Origin: Paenibacillus sp. PK3_47
GTDB taxonomy: Bacteria > Bacillota > Bacilli > Paenibacillales > Paenibacillaceae
Reading direction: 5' to 3'
DNA length: 64,000 nt
NCBI RefSeq assembly: GCF_023520895.1
Contig: NZ_CP026029.1
Coordinates: 5,084,001-5,148,000 of the forward strand
Part shown: positions 51,401 to 58,300 of the stretch, in pieces
Position numbering within the stretch: the first letter of the stretch is position 1
Layout of the letters: each line of letters starts with the position of its first letter
Made by a program: the position numbers and the translations under genes
The notes under the pieces: generated by a model
The model's database searches: none
The model's input: the letters and a program-made list of their open reading frames with translations, nothing else
What the model was told of the DNA's origin: nothing

Positions 51401-53505
51401 CATCGGCTGTAGCCGCAACGAAACAGGGCAGCAGTGAATCCTTAGAGCTGTTGCTGACACTTAGCGACGCTGTTCTGGAAGCTTCTGAGCTGGAAATACT
51501 TGCGGGAGCTGTGAAGGATAAAGAAGGGAATTTGTCTGGAGAAGGCACCTTGGCATTAACGCCTGATGTGAATCCGAATCTGAGCGGTCTGTCCGTTGGG
51601 ACCGGGACACTTACGCCGGCATTCGATCCGGCACAAACCGAGTACACTCTGGCACTTCCTGCGGGTATGAAGGAACTGGAGATTACTGCTGCCGCTGCCG
51701 ACGCTGCTGCAAAACTTACCATCGGTTCGGAACCGGCGGTTAGCGGAATGACGAAAAACCTGACTCTGCCTGAGGACGGAATTATTGAGGTATCCGTAGA
51801 TCTTGGGGGCGGAACAACAGCGAAGACCTACCGTATCCATGTAAGTGTCGCTGGCGGAGGTGAACCGACACCGACGCCAAGTGCGACGGCAACACCAACG
51901 CCGACGGCAAGTGCGACGGCGACACCAACGCCGACGCCAAGTGCGACGGCGACACCAACGCCTACGCCAAGTGCGACGGCGACACCGGCACCGACGCCAA
52001 GTGCGACGGCGACGCCGACGCCAGCGCCGAGTGCGACGGCAACACCAACGCCGAAACCAAGTGCGACGGCGACACCAACGCCGACGCCAAGTGCGACGGC
52101 AACACCAACGCCGACGCCAAGTGCGACGGCGACACCAACGCCGACACCAATTGCGACGGCAACACCAACGCCGACGCCAAGTGCGACGGCGACACCAACG
52201 CCGACACCAATTGCGACGGCAACGCCGACGGCAAGTGGTAACCCGTCCCCAACGGCAAGTCCAACGCCATCGCCGGGCGGAGAGCCGAAAGACCCTCTTG
52301 ATGTAGGTAAAGGTGCGAGAATTTCCACAAAAACCACACCTGACGGGAAAAAGACTGTGTATGTGGATCTCAGCGCAGATTCCATTTCGGAAGCACTGAA
52401 GGACGGCCGGAAGGCAAAAGAGCTCTATTTTGAATTAAAGGATAGAGCCGACGGTGTCATTCTGCAGGTTCCGGCTCAAGGCATGCTGCAATTGAAAGAT
52501 GCAGCGGCCACGCTGCAGATAAAAACGGTATTGATCAATGTGAAGATCAACGCCGCTGCAGCTCTGCAAGGGACATCTATGGCAGACGGTGCAAAGTATA
52601 GGCTGGTAATTGTAAAGACGGGCGAGATGCTCCCGGCGGCGGCAGCCGAAGCAGCAGGCAAACCGGGTACAGCAATGAAGGTGCTTACTCCGCCGGTGAT
52701 GGTGCATGCCGAAACGGTGAGCCATGCTCAGGCAGCGGCGGTTCCGGTAGTGGCTGTTAAGAAGGCTCTACAGGGTGAATTTGTGTCCTTGTCGGAGAAA
52801 AAGGATCTTGTTGATATTTACCGGTACGACGAGTCAGCATTACGATGGGTTTATGTCAAGAGTACGCCGAATGCAAAGGGGACAGGATTACTGTTCGATA
52901 TCCATACCAAGGGACCATATGCTGCACTAACAATCATGCACCGCCGTTTTGCCGATACAGCAGGACATTGGGCCGAGCAGGATATTGACTGGATGGTGCG
53001 GCGCTTACTCTTAAACGGTACTTCCGAATCCACGTTCAAACCCGATGATTTCATCACCCGTGCAGAGTTCACGGCCATGCTTGTCAGAGCTTTGAACCTG
53101 CCGGATCGTGCCGACACGGCTGGCCGGAGATTTACGGATGTGTCCCCGTCAGCCTGGTACAGCAAGTCTGTGTACAGTGCTGTATCCGAAGGCCTGGTTA
53201 AAGGCTGGGACAATGACCATTTTCTCCCGGATAAAAGAATTACCCGTGAAGAAATGGCCGCCATGATTATCCGGGCATACCCGCTGCTTGGTGCAGGAGA
53301 TCCAACCCCGGCCGGCTTGGGCTTACTCGAAAAATATGCTGACAGCAGCCAAATACAAAGCTGGGCAAAGAATGATGTAGCCCGGATATTAAATGAAGGA
53401 ATTATGAAGGGCATGACAGACAGCAGCTTTGACCCGGCAGGCAGCACCACCCGCGCCCAGGCTGCGGCAGTGCTCAAAAGGTTACTCAGCAAATTTGAAG
53501 AGTAG
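45451..53505 (+). CDS. Giant multidomain SLH surface protein
   Basis: 2,684 residues. Signal peptide near residues 8-35 (LAALLAFTILATAAMPGTAV). Order: TolB/PD40-like propeller about 84-450 (ISANGRYVAFDSDAKLV, ISPDGAYVAYEV); fibronectin-III about 460-547; carboxypeptidase-regulatory-like beta domains about 730-930; DUF11-like region about 1110-1250; a long hydrophobic Gly/Ala-rich segment about 1640-1700; Ig-like domains; a cadherin-like beta-sandwich about 2030-2135 (NPNLSGLSVGTGTLTPAFDP); a Pro/Thr repeat linker about 2140-2280; another beta domain; and three SLH domains from about 2495 to the end. The start has GGGAGGG about 10 bases upstream. Function unknown; anchored to the wall. Confidence 0.8.
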   Translation: MKIGFTRAIKEKLAALLAFTILATAAMPGTAVASTMPEISPAGPSVTDAVYGADGVFDLLDSLKTEPGTPASWNLLSRLNRGLSSFMYPTFDMPLTKLSSDERYMAFMTYDPDDEKGRGRKAVYIEDRSTAEFQRVRTPDSTGTVVYFDMTPDARYVVYTYAEELLSGITKVYQYDRTTDELETVSGVSGTNELRYDDGEYVSISANGRYVAFDSDAKLVPQDTDEERDVYLYDREGSGEKLKRISVPLEEGLNYDSWAPSISGDGSAIAFVSKAKLTAGVEYTGTESVYLYNPADGTVKHIAHGRSPSVSGDGRLVAFTTYREDLVPGDSNGKDDIYVYDKAEDNFRRVSLQEDGSEHARDSRYPSISPDGAYVAYEVRRDDASDPAESYVAGIQDLSSAKIAVPESPVKLGATSMRPTVGNGGTTVTFFSSYMEPLGDTEFESFDYFVATTGTAPLWPKGSSIEATNIGEDHITVSWPEASDAEGVTGYALYFNGARIAYIPAAEEKTYTLTDVPQGTDDEDLIQVEAINARYQMSMGGPAYTWLREGGENPPTEEDLYFDWVGERSSEWGPLEQESTIELYGQGPAGREATVEWTYKEWEGDEQVQKSDSLLLKELAEAPGLYRGSLTLSPNLAELTGMKLVLTGEGKVEEIEAADLPLAVGGNLDIEFTGVPPEELEGAVFTLYQFDVAERSVTLTGNKLELMKGLEPDEETQVVLYTPDYQYELARLEGVLIEPGRTASVQIPVTLPAQLRVKVLDSYGKPVPNIRVNLWDSEQKLVEMTSTGNDGTTRWRKGLLQNQTLTAELDLEDVEYELAPGTPLNITLDKGDNELLIGLVSPDRGKLEITVRDPENKPVYDAIVIATQNYKGKPVVSSARTSFDGKVKMDLYAGEVTLEAIQSSYQLSSGLLKANVKAEAVTAMEIPMKQPENYVVNLNVYKKALDTEWIGPLNMNDEFIWTTVAIKPNGAWAKGYFSNSYTLAGKPGSEVEACLEGNIYGFARACGSAIMDENSNADIEVRLEEKGARIQGEVEIGRHLMYSGSIYEITPNGGKKWITEARDDQLQSYPFNVNIPKGGTFRMEILKIIRTTGHQNQYEYATVEFTVEENQIKDLGKITFSPSSYFMNQSGNYLTAQPARAIPGSTIVMKTSYSNNSNLTAADAVLLLEIPEDMAVVTDSLGNMAVTGGSGEATLEEGILRVPLGDLAKGSSGTVSYKLQVAPSFNKASVSTAARIQATLNSESVEETIGTVHLDTPRVTLDAPDKISDPDMQAVLSGYAPAGSTVHIYDTDVRIAGAVANASGIWKTPVTLVDMGNQSMHALWAETEMNTVKLQSEKVYAEFDVNFPQLVRMAYSQAPDGRWISLEVGKNVPDLPYTVVPGHPFLFDLEFTKPDEVENVRVYMDGQDGESIPAVREGALFRATVPTTQNALGAIYVDYDVKQQPVAIDDTVEDIDQIRASMPPLMRDFEVVSMEPYELKDGIYTGSAILNFPQLDDTKMEIKVTYNPNPGYIPTAEEVELANRSGLPVILEHYEAEETETSMSMKMSGYLPNNLLLQEEESLKSIGTFARPPKPGDWKSVGQYTVEMGTSVAPIGGAIWKVKSQYKTYSKYEGKINKILRKVEASGLDCVDEMPTTAKEAGKALAAVILGEVGKTALKAWVGAMALAGPAGYAAGGLTKYASIRIDRYVDQQIDKVGSGYNECKDEDDKNKKRGIKVASPKWIYDPSGFVYEAVVSNPLEGVTATVLYLDTNSGAWKVWKAEEYEQVNPQLTDGAGKYGWDVPPGKWKVIWTKAGYETLSSNELDVPPPHTEVNAGLVSRAAPQVSTVQGVTYEGGSYLDITFSKYLKVTDLTQGAVILTDAELNPLEGTAEFIQVENSAADPDVSLSRTVRFIPETDLSLDGVYSVKLGKSFFTSYANAKMLDKDAGPHPVQMIELDVEGPTAVKAKVESGGRMIRISYNEPIQAAADAAKFTLNGRAGIITSAVAATKQGSSESLELLLTLSDAVLEASELEILAGAVKDKEGNLSGEGTLALTPDVNPNLSGLSVGTGTLTPAFDPAQTEYTLALPAGMKELEITAAAADAAAKLTIGSEPAVSGMTKNLTLPEDGIIEVSVDLGGGTTAKTYRIHVSVAGGGEPTPTPSATATPTPTASATATPTPTPSATATPTPTPSATATPAPTPSATATPTPAPSATATPTPKPSATATPTPTPSATATPTPTPSATATPTPTPIATATPTPTPSATATPTPTPIATATPTASGNPSPTASPTPSPGGEPKDPLDVGKGARISTKTTPDGKKTVYVDLSADSISEALKDGRKAKELYFELKDRADGVILQVPAQGMLQLKDAAATLQIKTVLINVKINAAAALQGTSMADGAKYRLVIVKTGEMLPAAAAEAAGKPGTAMKVLTPPVMVHAETVSHAQAAAVPVVAVKKALQGEFVSLSEKKDLVDIYRYDESALRWVYVKSTPNAKGTGLLFDIHTKGPYAALTIMHRRFADTAGHWAEQDIDWMVRRLLLNGTSESTFKPDDFITRAEFTAMLVRALNLPDRADTAGRRFTDVSPSAWYSKSVYSAVSEGLVKGWDNDHFLPDKRITREEMAAMIIRAYPLLGAGDPTPAGLGLLEKYADSSQIQSWAKNDVARILNEGIMKGMTDSSFDPAGSTTRAQAAAVLKRLLSKFEE
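51868..52230 (+). repeat. 30-bp coding minisatellite (SATATPTPTP repeats)
   Basis: About twelve tandem 30-bp units encode the decapeptide SATATPTPTP with Ala, Lys or Ile substitutions at single sites. The DNA copies are nearly identical, so unit number may vary between strains or collapse in assembly. It forms an extended wall-spanning linker inside the giant SLH protein. Confidence 0.9.
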
Positions 53506-53524
53506 CCTGCAGTATGAATGAACA

Positions 53525-53566
53525 AACCCGTATCTGCTTAAGCTTAAGCGGATACGGGTTCTTTTT
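53525..53566 (+). terminator. Terminator of the stalk/SLH operon
   Basis: Arms AACCCGTATC and GATACGGGTT, extended by an inner GCTTAA palindrome, followed by CTTTTT. Confidence 0.9.
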
Positions 53567-53595
53567 GCACCGCACAAAATACTCAAATTCATCCG

Positions 53596-53623
53596 TTCAC
53601 AAAAAGCCGAGCTGTGATACAAT
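53596..53623 (+). promoter_or_regulatory. Promoter of dgk-dck
   Basis: A -35 TTCACA (53596-53601) and an extended -10 TGATACAAT (TACAAT 53618-53623) with a 16-bp spacer, about 80 bp before the start codon. Confidence 0.55.
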
Positions 53624-53703
53624 GATTGAGTCTGTTTTTTTGAGGAAACCCATTTCACAGTGTCACCCGGCTTGGTCCGTATTTGAGGAGGATAACAGCG
53701 TTA

Positions 53704-54324
53704 ATGAAACATGCACCTTTTATAGCCGTTGAAGGCCCGATAGGCGCCGGCAAAACCACACTGGCCACCATGCTCGCAGAAGAATTCCGGCTGCCGATCA
53801 TCAAGGAAATTGTGGAGGAGAACCCGTTCCTGGACAAGTTCTATCAGAATATGGACGATTGGAGCTTCCAGCTCGAAATGTTCTTTCTCTGCAACCGGTA
53901 CAAGCAGCTTGAGGATACCGTGAACGAGTACATAAATAAGGATAAACCGGTCATTTCCGATTATCATATTTATAAGAACCTGATTTTTGGCGAGCGTACG
54001 CTCAAGGGAACCAAACGCGACAAGTACCGCGAGATTTACCATGTGCTGACCGATGATCTGCCGAAGCCGGACATTATTCTTTTTATCCGTGCGGATCTGG
54101 ATACCCTGATGGCCCGGATCGCCAAACGCGGCCGTTCGTTCGAAGAAGAAATTTCACCTGCATACATGCAGCAGTTAATAGAAGATTATGATAACGCCAT
54201 GGCCTCACTCGCTGTGAGTGAACCGTCTACCGTTATTATAACGATCGATGGCAACAAGGTTGATTTTGTGGAGAATGAACAAGACTTCATTACAATCGCC
54301 GCACAATTAAAGGAGCTGATGTAA
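53704..54324 (+). CDS. dgk: Deoxyguanosine/deoxypurine kinase
   Basis: About 206 residues, the length of B. subtilis Dgk. P-loop GPIGAGKT at residues 11-18, the ERS-like segment DYHIYKNLIF, and the LID-type Arg cluster RIAKRGRSFEEE. It phosphorylates deoxyguanosine (and other purine deoxynucleosides) for salvage. ATG 53704 is about 12 bases after GGAGG; a TTG at 53683 overlaps that site and is rejected. The stop shares bases with the dck start (TAATG), so translation is coupled. Symbol by close resemblance to the Bacillus protein, recalled rather than aligned by search. Confidence 0.85.
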   Translation: MKHAPFIAVEGPIGAGKTTLATMLAEEFRLPIIKEIVEENPFLDKFYQNMDDWSFQLEMFFLCNRYKQLEDTVNEYINKDKPVISDYHIYKNLIFGERTLKGTKRDKYREIYHVLTDDLPKPDIILFIRADLDTLMARIAKRGRSFEEEISPAYMQQLIEDYDNAMASLAVSEPSTVIITIDGNKVDFVENEQDFITIAAQLKELM

Positions 54325-54977
54325 TGAACAAATACAACATCCCGGATAATGCGATTATCACAGTGGCCGGCACGGTAGGCGTTGGTAAATCGACACTGAC
54401 CGGAGCGCTGGCGGAGCGGCTGAACTTCCAGACCTCGCTGGAACAGGTGGATCATAATCCGTATCTGGAGAAGTTCTATCATGATTTCGAGAGATGGAGC
54501 TTCCATCTGCAGATCTATTTCCTCGCTGAACGCTTCAAGGAGCAGAAGAAGATGTTCGAGCTGGGCGGCGGATTCGTACAGGACCGTTCGATTTATGAGG
54601 ACACCGGTATTTTTGCCAAAATGCATGCGGATCAGGGGACCATGTCGAAGACGGACTACGAAACTTACACCAGCCTGTATGAGGCAATGGTAATGACTCC
54701 ATATTTCCCGCATCCTGACGTGCTGATCTATATCGAAGGCAGCCTGCCGTCGATTCTAACCCGGATTAATGAACGCGGCCGTGAGATGGAGATCCAGACT
54801 GACGTATCCTACTGGGAGCATATGCATGAGCGGTATTCCCAGTGGATCAATGAGTTCAGCGCCTGTCCGGTGCTGCGGCTCAACATTGACGAATATGATG
54901 TAAAGGATCCCGCCTCGATGGAGAGCATTCTGGAGAAGGTGGGGGCGGCCATTGGCCGGGCTCCGGTGGTGAAGTAG
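54324..54977 (+). CDS. dck: Deoxyadenosine/deoxycytidine kinase
   Basis: 217 residues. P-loop GTVGVGKS at 16-23, then SLEQVDHNPYLEKFYHDFER, the catalytic DRSIYEDTGIF and RINERGREME. Very close to B. subtilis Dck as I know it. It phosphorylates deoxyadenosine and deoxycytidine. Gene order is dgk then dck, the reverse of what I recall for B. subtilis. The ATG overlaps the dgk stop. A terminator follows. Confidence 0.9.
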   Translation: MNKYNIPDNAIITVAGTVGVGKSTLTGALAERLNFQTSLEQVDHNPYLEKFYHDFERWSFHLQIYFLAERFKEQKKMFELGGGFVQDRSIYEDTGIFAKMHADQGTMSKTDYETYTSLYEAMVMTPYFPHPDVLIYIEGSLPSILTRINERGREMEIQTDVSYWEHMHERYSQWINEFSACPVLRLNIDEYDVKDPASMESILEKVGAAIGRAPVVK

Positions 54978-55007
54978 AACAAGGTGCCATGGATTAGGAT
55001 TACGAAA

Positions 55008-55045
55008 AAATGCGCAAGTGAGCGAAAGCTCCTTGCGTTTTTTTT
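55008..55045 (+). terminator. Terminator after dck
   Basis: Arms CGCAAGTGAGC and GCTCCTTGCG around a GAAA tetraloop (55013-55037, one mismatch), followed by eight T. Confidence 0.9.
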
Positions 55046-55049
55046 GTTG

Positions 55050-55338
55050 TTTTAGACATTTTTTTTAACGAAAACGTGAATTTTATCATTTTTTCGAGAG
55101 ATTTACCCCATTTAGGCCCTGTTGAAACGGTTTTTGTCGAGATTTGTTAAGAGTTTGTTCAGAGCCGTCTGATAATATGGATCAAAGATATGGAATGAAG
55201 TATTAGGATTTAATCGTTTTTGTCCGCAGGAAAGCAAGCTGAAAGGAGAATGTGGAGCGAAGGGAGCAAATTCAAACTGCAGCAGCACTTGCTATACGGC
55301 GGATGGAAAATGATGAATGAATAAGGGGGAGCGTTACA
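55050..55338 (+). promoter_or_regulatory. Long leader, copy B (shared with 22192-22482)
   Basis: Second copy of the roughly 290-bp leader, aligning with copy A from TTTAGACA to the AAGGGGGAG ribosome site and into the signal peptide. The 44-bp identical core is at 55122-55165. It fills almost all of the gap between dck and the next giant gene. Differences are point changes and short indels; the small open frames inside are not conserved as peptides. Confidence 0.75.
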
Positions 55339-58300
55339 TTGTTGATGAGCAAGAGATTCAGGAAGTATATCTCGCTAAGTTTGATCTTCGGTATGCTGCT
55401 ATCGTTAATACCCGATACATGGAGCGGGCAGGCTGCGGCAGCGGGCGATGACTTTGAGGTGAAGTTTGAAAAGAGCGGAGCGCGTGTGGGAAATATGTCC
55501 TACCCAGCGGAGAACGCCTTTCTTAACTTTTACAATAATCTCGAACCGGGTTTTGTCCAGACTGAGACCGACAAGGATGCCAGATATGACTGGGCTAAGG
55601 GAGATATCTTTGCCGGAGTCGATGATAATGAAGCAACGGTCACATTCGAGGTTCGTGTAAAGGATAATCCGCTTTTGCATGATATGGCACTAAGCGGGCA
55701 AGCAGAGGTGGTTACCGGCTTTGCAGTTCTGCGGCGTCATTCCGGGTTCATTTGGACGCGCCACTCGGCAATTACAGTAAGCGTCGACGGAAAGAACATT
55801 ATCAATGAAAGAACAGGCAGCAGCCAAAAATATAACAAATCTGCTACGGCCCTCATCAAACCTGACTCTGTTATCAAAATATGGGTATACGGCGAAGGGG
55901 ACGACGACGGTGAAGCAGCGGGTGTGCGCGGCTTCTACCTCAAGTTTCAGGATCTGAAGCGTCCGGTGCTGAACAACTATACATTTACCGGCAACGGTGC
56001 AGAACGTTTGAATACCAACATTGACCAGCAAGAGCTGTATGTTAAAAGAGATGAGAATATTACACTCAGCTATAATTTCACAGAGCCGGTTCAACCGTCC
56101 TCGGTAGTCTCCGCTAACTCTGATTATTTCCTGCGGCACAAGCTGTTTATCAGTGAGGATGGAACCGGGCTTCCGGCGGCCGGACAGCAGCAGTACTTGA
56201 CGAATATTACTTACAATAAAGACAATCTGAAGAGCTATCAGAATAAAATCAGCTATAGATACACTGGTGTTCCGTTTCATAACAGTGGAAACCGGCCTTT
56301 GACACCATTAATTACCGGCGGGACTACTGGCGGAGCACCGATGGATTTGTCGATGGAGAATAAATTGAAAGAAGCAGTACTCCGTGATGCGGCCGGAAAT
56401 AAAGCAACTGTAAATCTCAACAACCTGCCCAGCAGCGGAAGCAATGCCTACCTGAACGGCAAAAATGTGAACCCGTTTGACTATGACAGAAAAGGTTTCC
56501 GGGTCATTGTAGATGCCGTGCGGCCTAAGTATTCCAAGACAGCGAACGGTATTCAGCCGGAGATCCTTACCGGCGTCACGCTGAATAAAGGGGATGTCAT
56601 TGACTTCACTTTACAGCTGACAGAAGAAGCCGTGATCAAAAACGGCTGGGATGAGAAGAAAACCTTTATTTTGTTCAATAACGGAATGAAAGCTTACTAT
56701 GTTACAGGCAAGAACACCAAAAATTGGACCTTCCGTATGACAGTGCCAGACGGATTAACCGTGGAAACCCCGTTGCTGAAGGCAATCGCAGTATCCAATG
56801 ATGCCAAAGGCGGCAGCTTGCCTGTCGATATGGATACTGACGTTATCCAGGACTATGCAGGCAATCTGATGATTCAGCCGGCGAACTATGATGGGATACA
56901 TGAAGAGAAAATTGCGGGGATCGAGGGCGGCGACTTCTCGCTGGCCAATTCCAAAATTGACTGGGCGAACCTGTTCATCGACAATACGAAGCCGATTATC
57001 GGTTACCGTTACGAAGCGGGCGGCGCGAGCAACACTGAATATAAGAATAAGGGTAAGATCACGATCGACGCCAATGATCCATCAATTAAAGTGCCTTCAC
57101 TGGATCCGACTGTAGCAGACCGTGGTACAGAGCGGCCGAGCCGCGGAATCTACCGTCCTTCCAACATGAGTGATAGCGCATCTCCTTCAGTGGGTCTTGT
57201 GTACTACTGGTGGAGTCAGGACAAGGCTGATCCTTTTGCTTCTGTATCCGGAGACAATTACGCAGCTCTCAAGCGTTACGCGCTTGCTGCCAAACAGCCG
57301 TCGGAAGAGCTGTATCCCGGACAATTCGAGAATGTGCAGCTGTCGATTGTGAATAACAAGACCAACCTGCTCTCTCCGCCAGAAGAGGCATTTGAGACCG
57401 ATAACAGCGGGGAATGGTATTTGCACACCTGGACTGCGGATATGACCTGGGATTCCGCACGGGAATTGATGCAGTATGAGAAAAAAGAGGCCTACGTTAA
57501 AACTCATCAAGCGCAGTATGATGCATGGATCGCAGAGGCTTCGGGCTCGGAAGCGGATAAAATCTTCTATGCCGATAACCAGGCGCTGGCAGCCGTTGGA
57601 CAATATGGTGATTTGAATGTCTGGAGTCTAGATGATTTCAAACAGGATGATTCCAATTGGACGCATGAAGTAGGGATTCTCAAGCTGGATAACAAAGGTC
57701 CTTCCATTACGATGGCGGCTGAGACCAGTGCCACTGTACAAGCACTTGTACAGGACCCGCACAGTGGAGTCAGTTCCGTACAGTACCAGTGGGTAAAGGA
57801 TGGTCTGTCTGTAGACACCAGCAGCTGGACACCTGCCGAATACTCCGGAACAACTGTAACGCGTTCCACCTATGAGGATATCGATGAAGACGGATCTTAC
57901 TGGCTCTATCTGAAAGCAGTAGATAAAGCGGGTAACGAGACGATCGGTACACCGCAGGAAAGACCGGTGGTTGTGAGTTCTGAAGCGGAAATTCCGACGC
58001 AGTTCCTGCCGGAAGCTAATCCTGATTATGTGAAGAGTCATGATGTAACCTTCCAGATCAGCGGAGTAACACCGGATTTCGTTGGCTATGCAATCAGCAG
58101 CAGCTCCATTCGTCCGGGAACAGATGATCAATTTACAGGCCTTGAGGGCAGCGTAAATCTGACTCAGCCTATGACCATCGAATCTTTGTTTGAAGGTGAG
58201 GATGGAACTGCAGCTCCTGCGGCTCCGTTTGAGCCAGAATTACCAGCTGAAGCAGAAGCTGAAGTTACAGCCAGTATTGGACCGGTAGCCATTCTTAAGC

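Noticed and set aside
51868..52230. Tandem repeats considered as a CRISPR array
   Set aside because: There are no unique spacers; units are contiguous, in frame and coding.
51828..52385. A 185-codon minus-strand frame encoding Val/Gly/Ala repeats
   Set aside because: It is the complement of the Pro/Thr minisatellite; repetitive DNA keeps several frames open.
53514..53732. A 72-codon frame between the SLH giant and dgk
   Set aside because: It contains the terminator hairpin and the dgk promoter and has no start signal.
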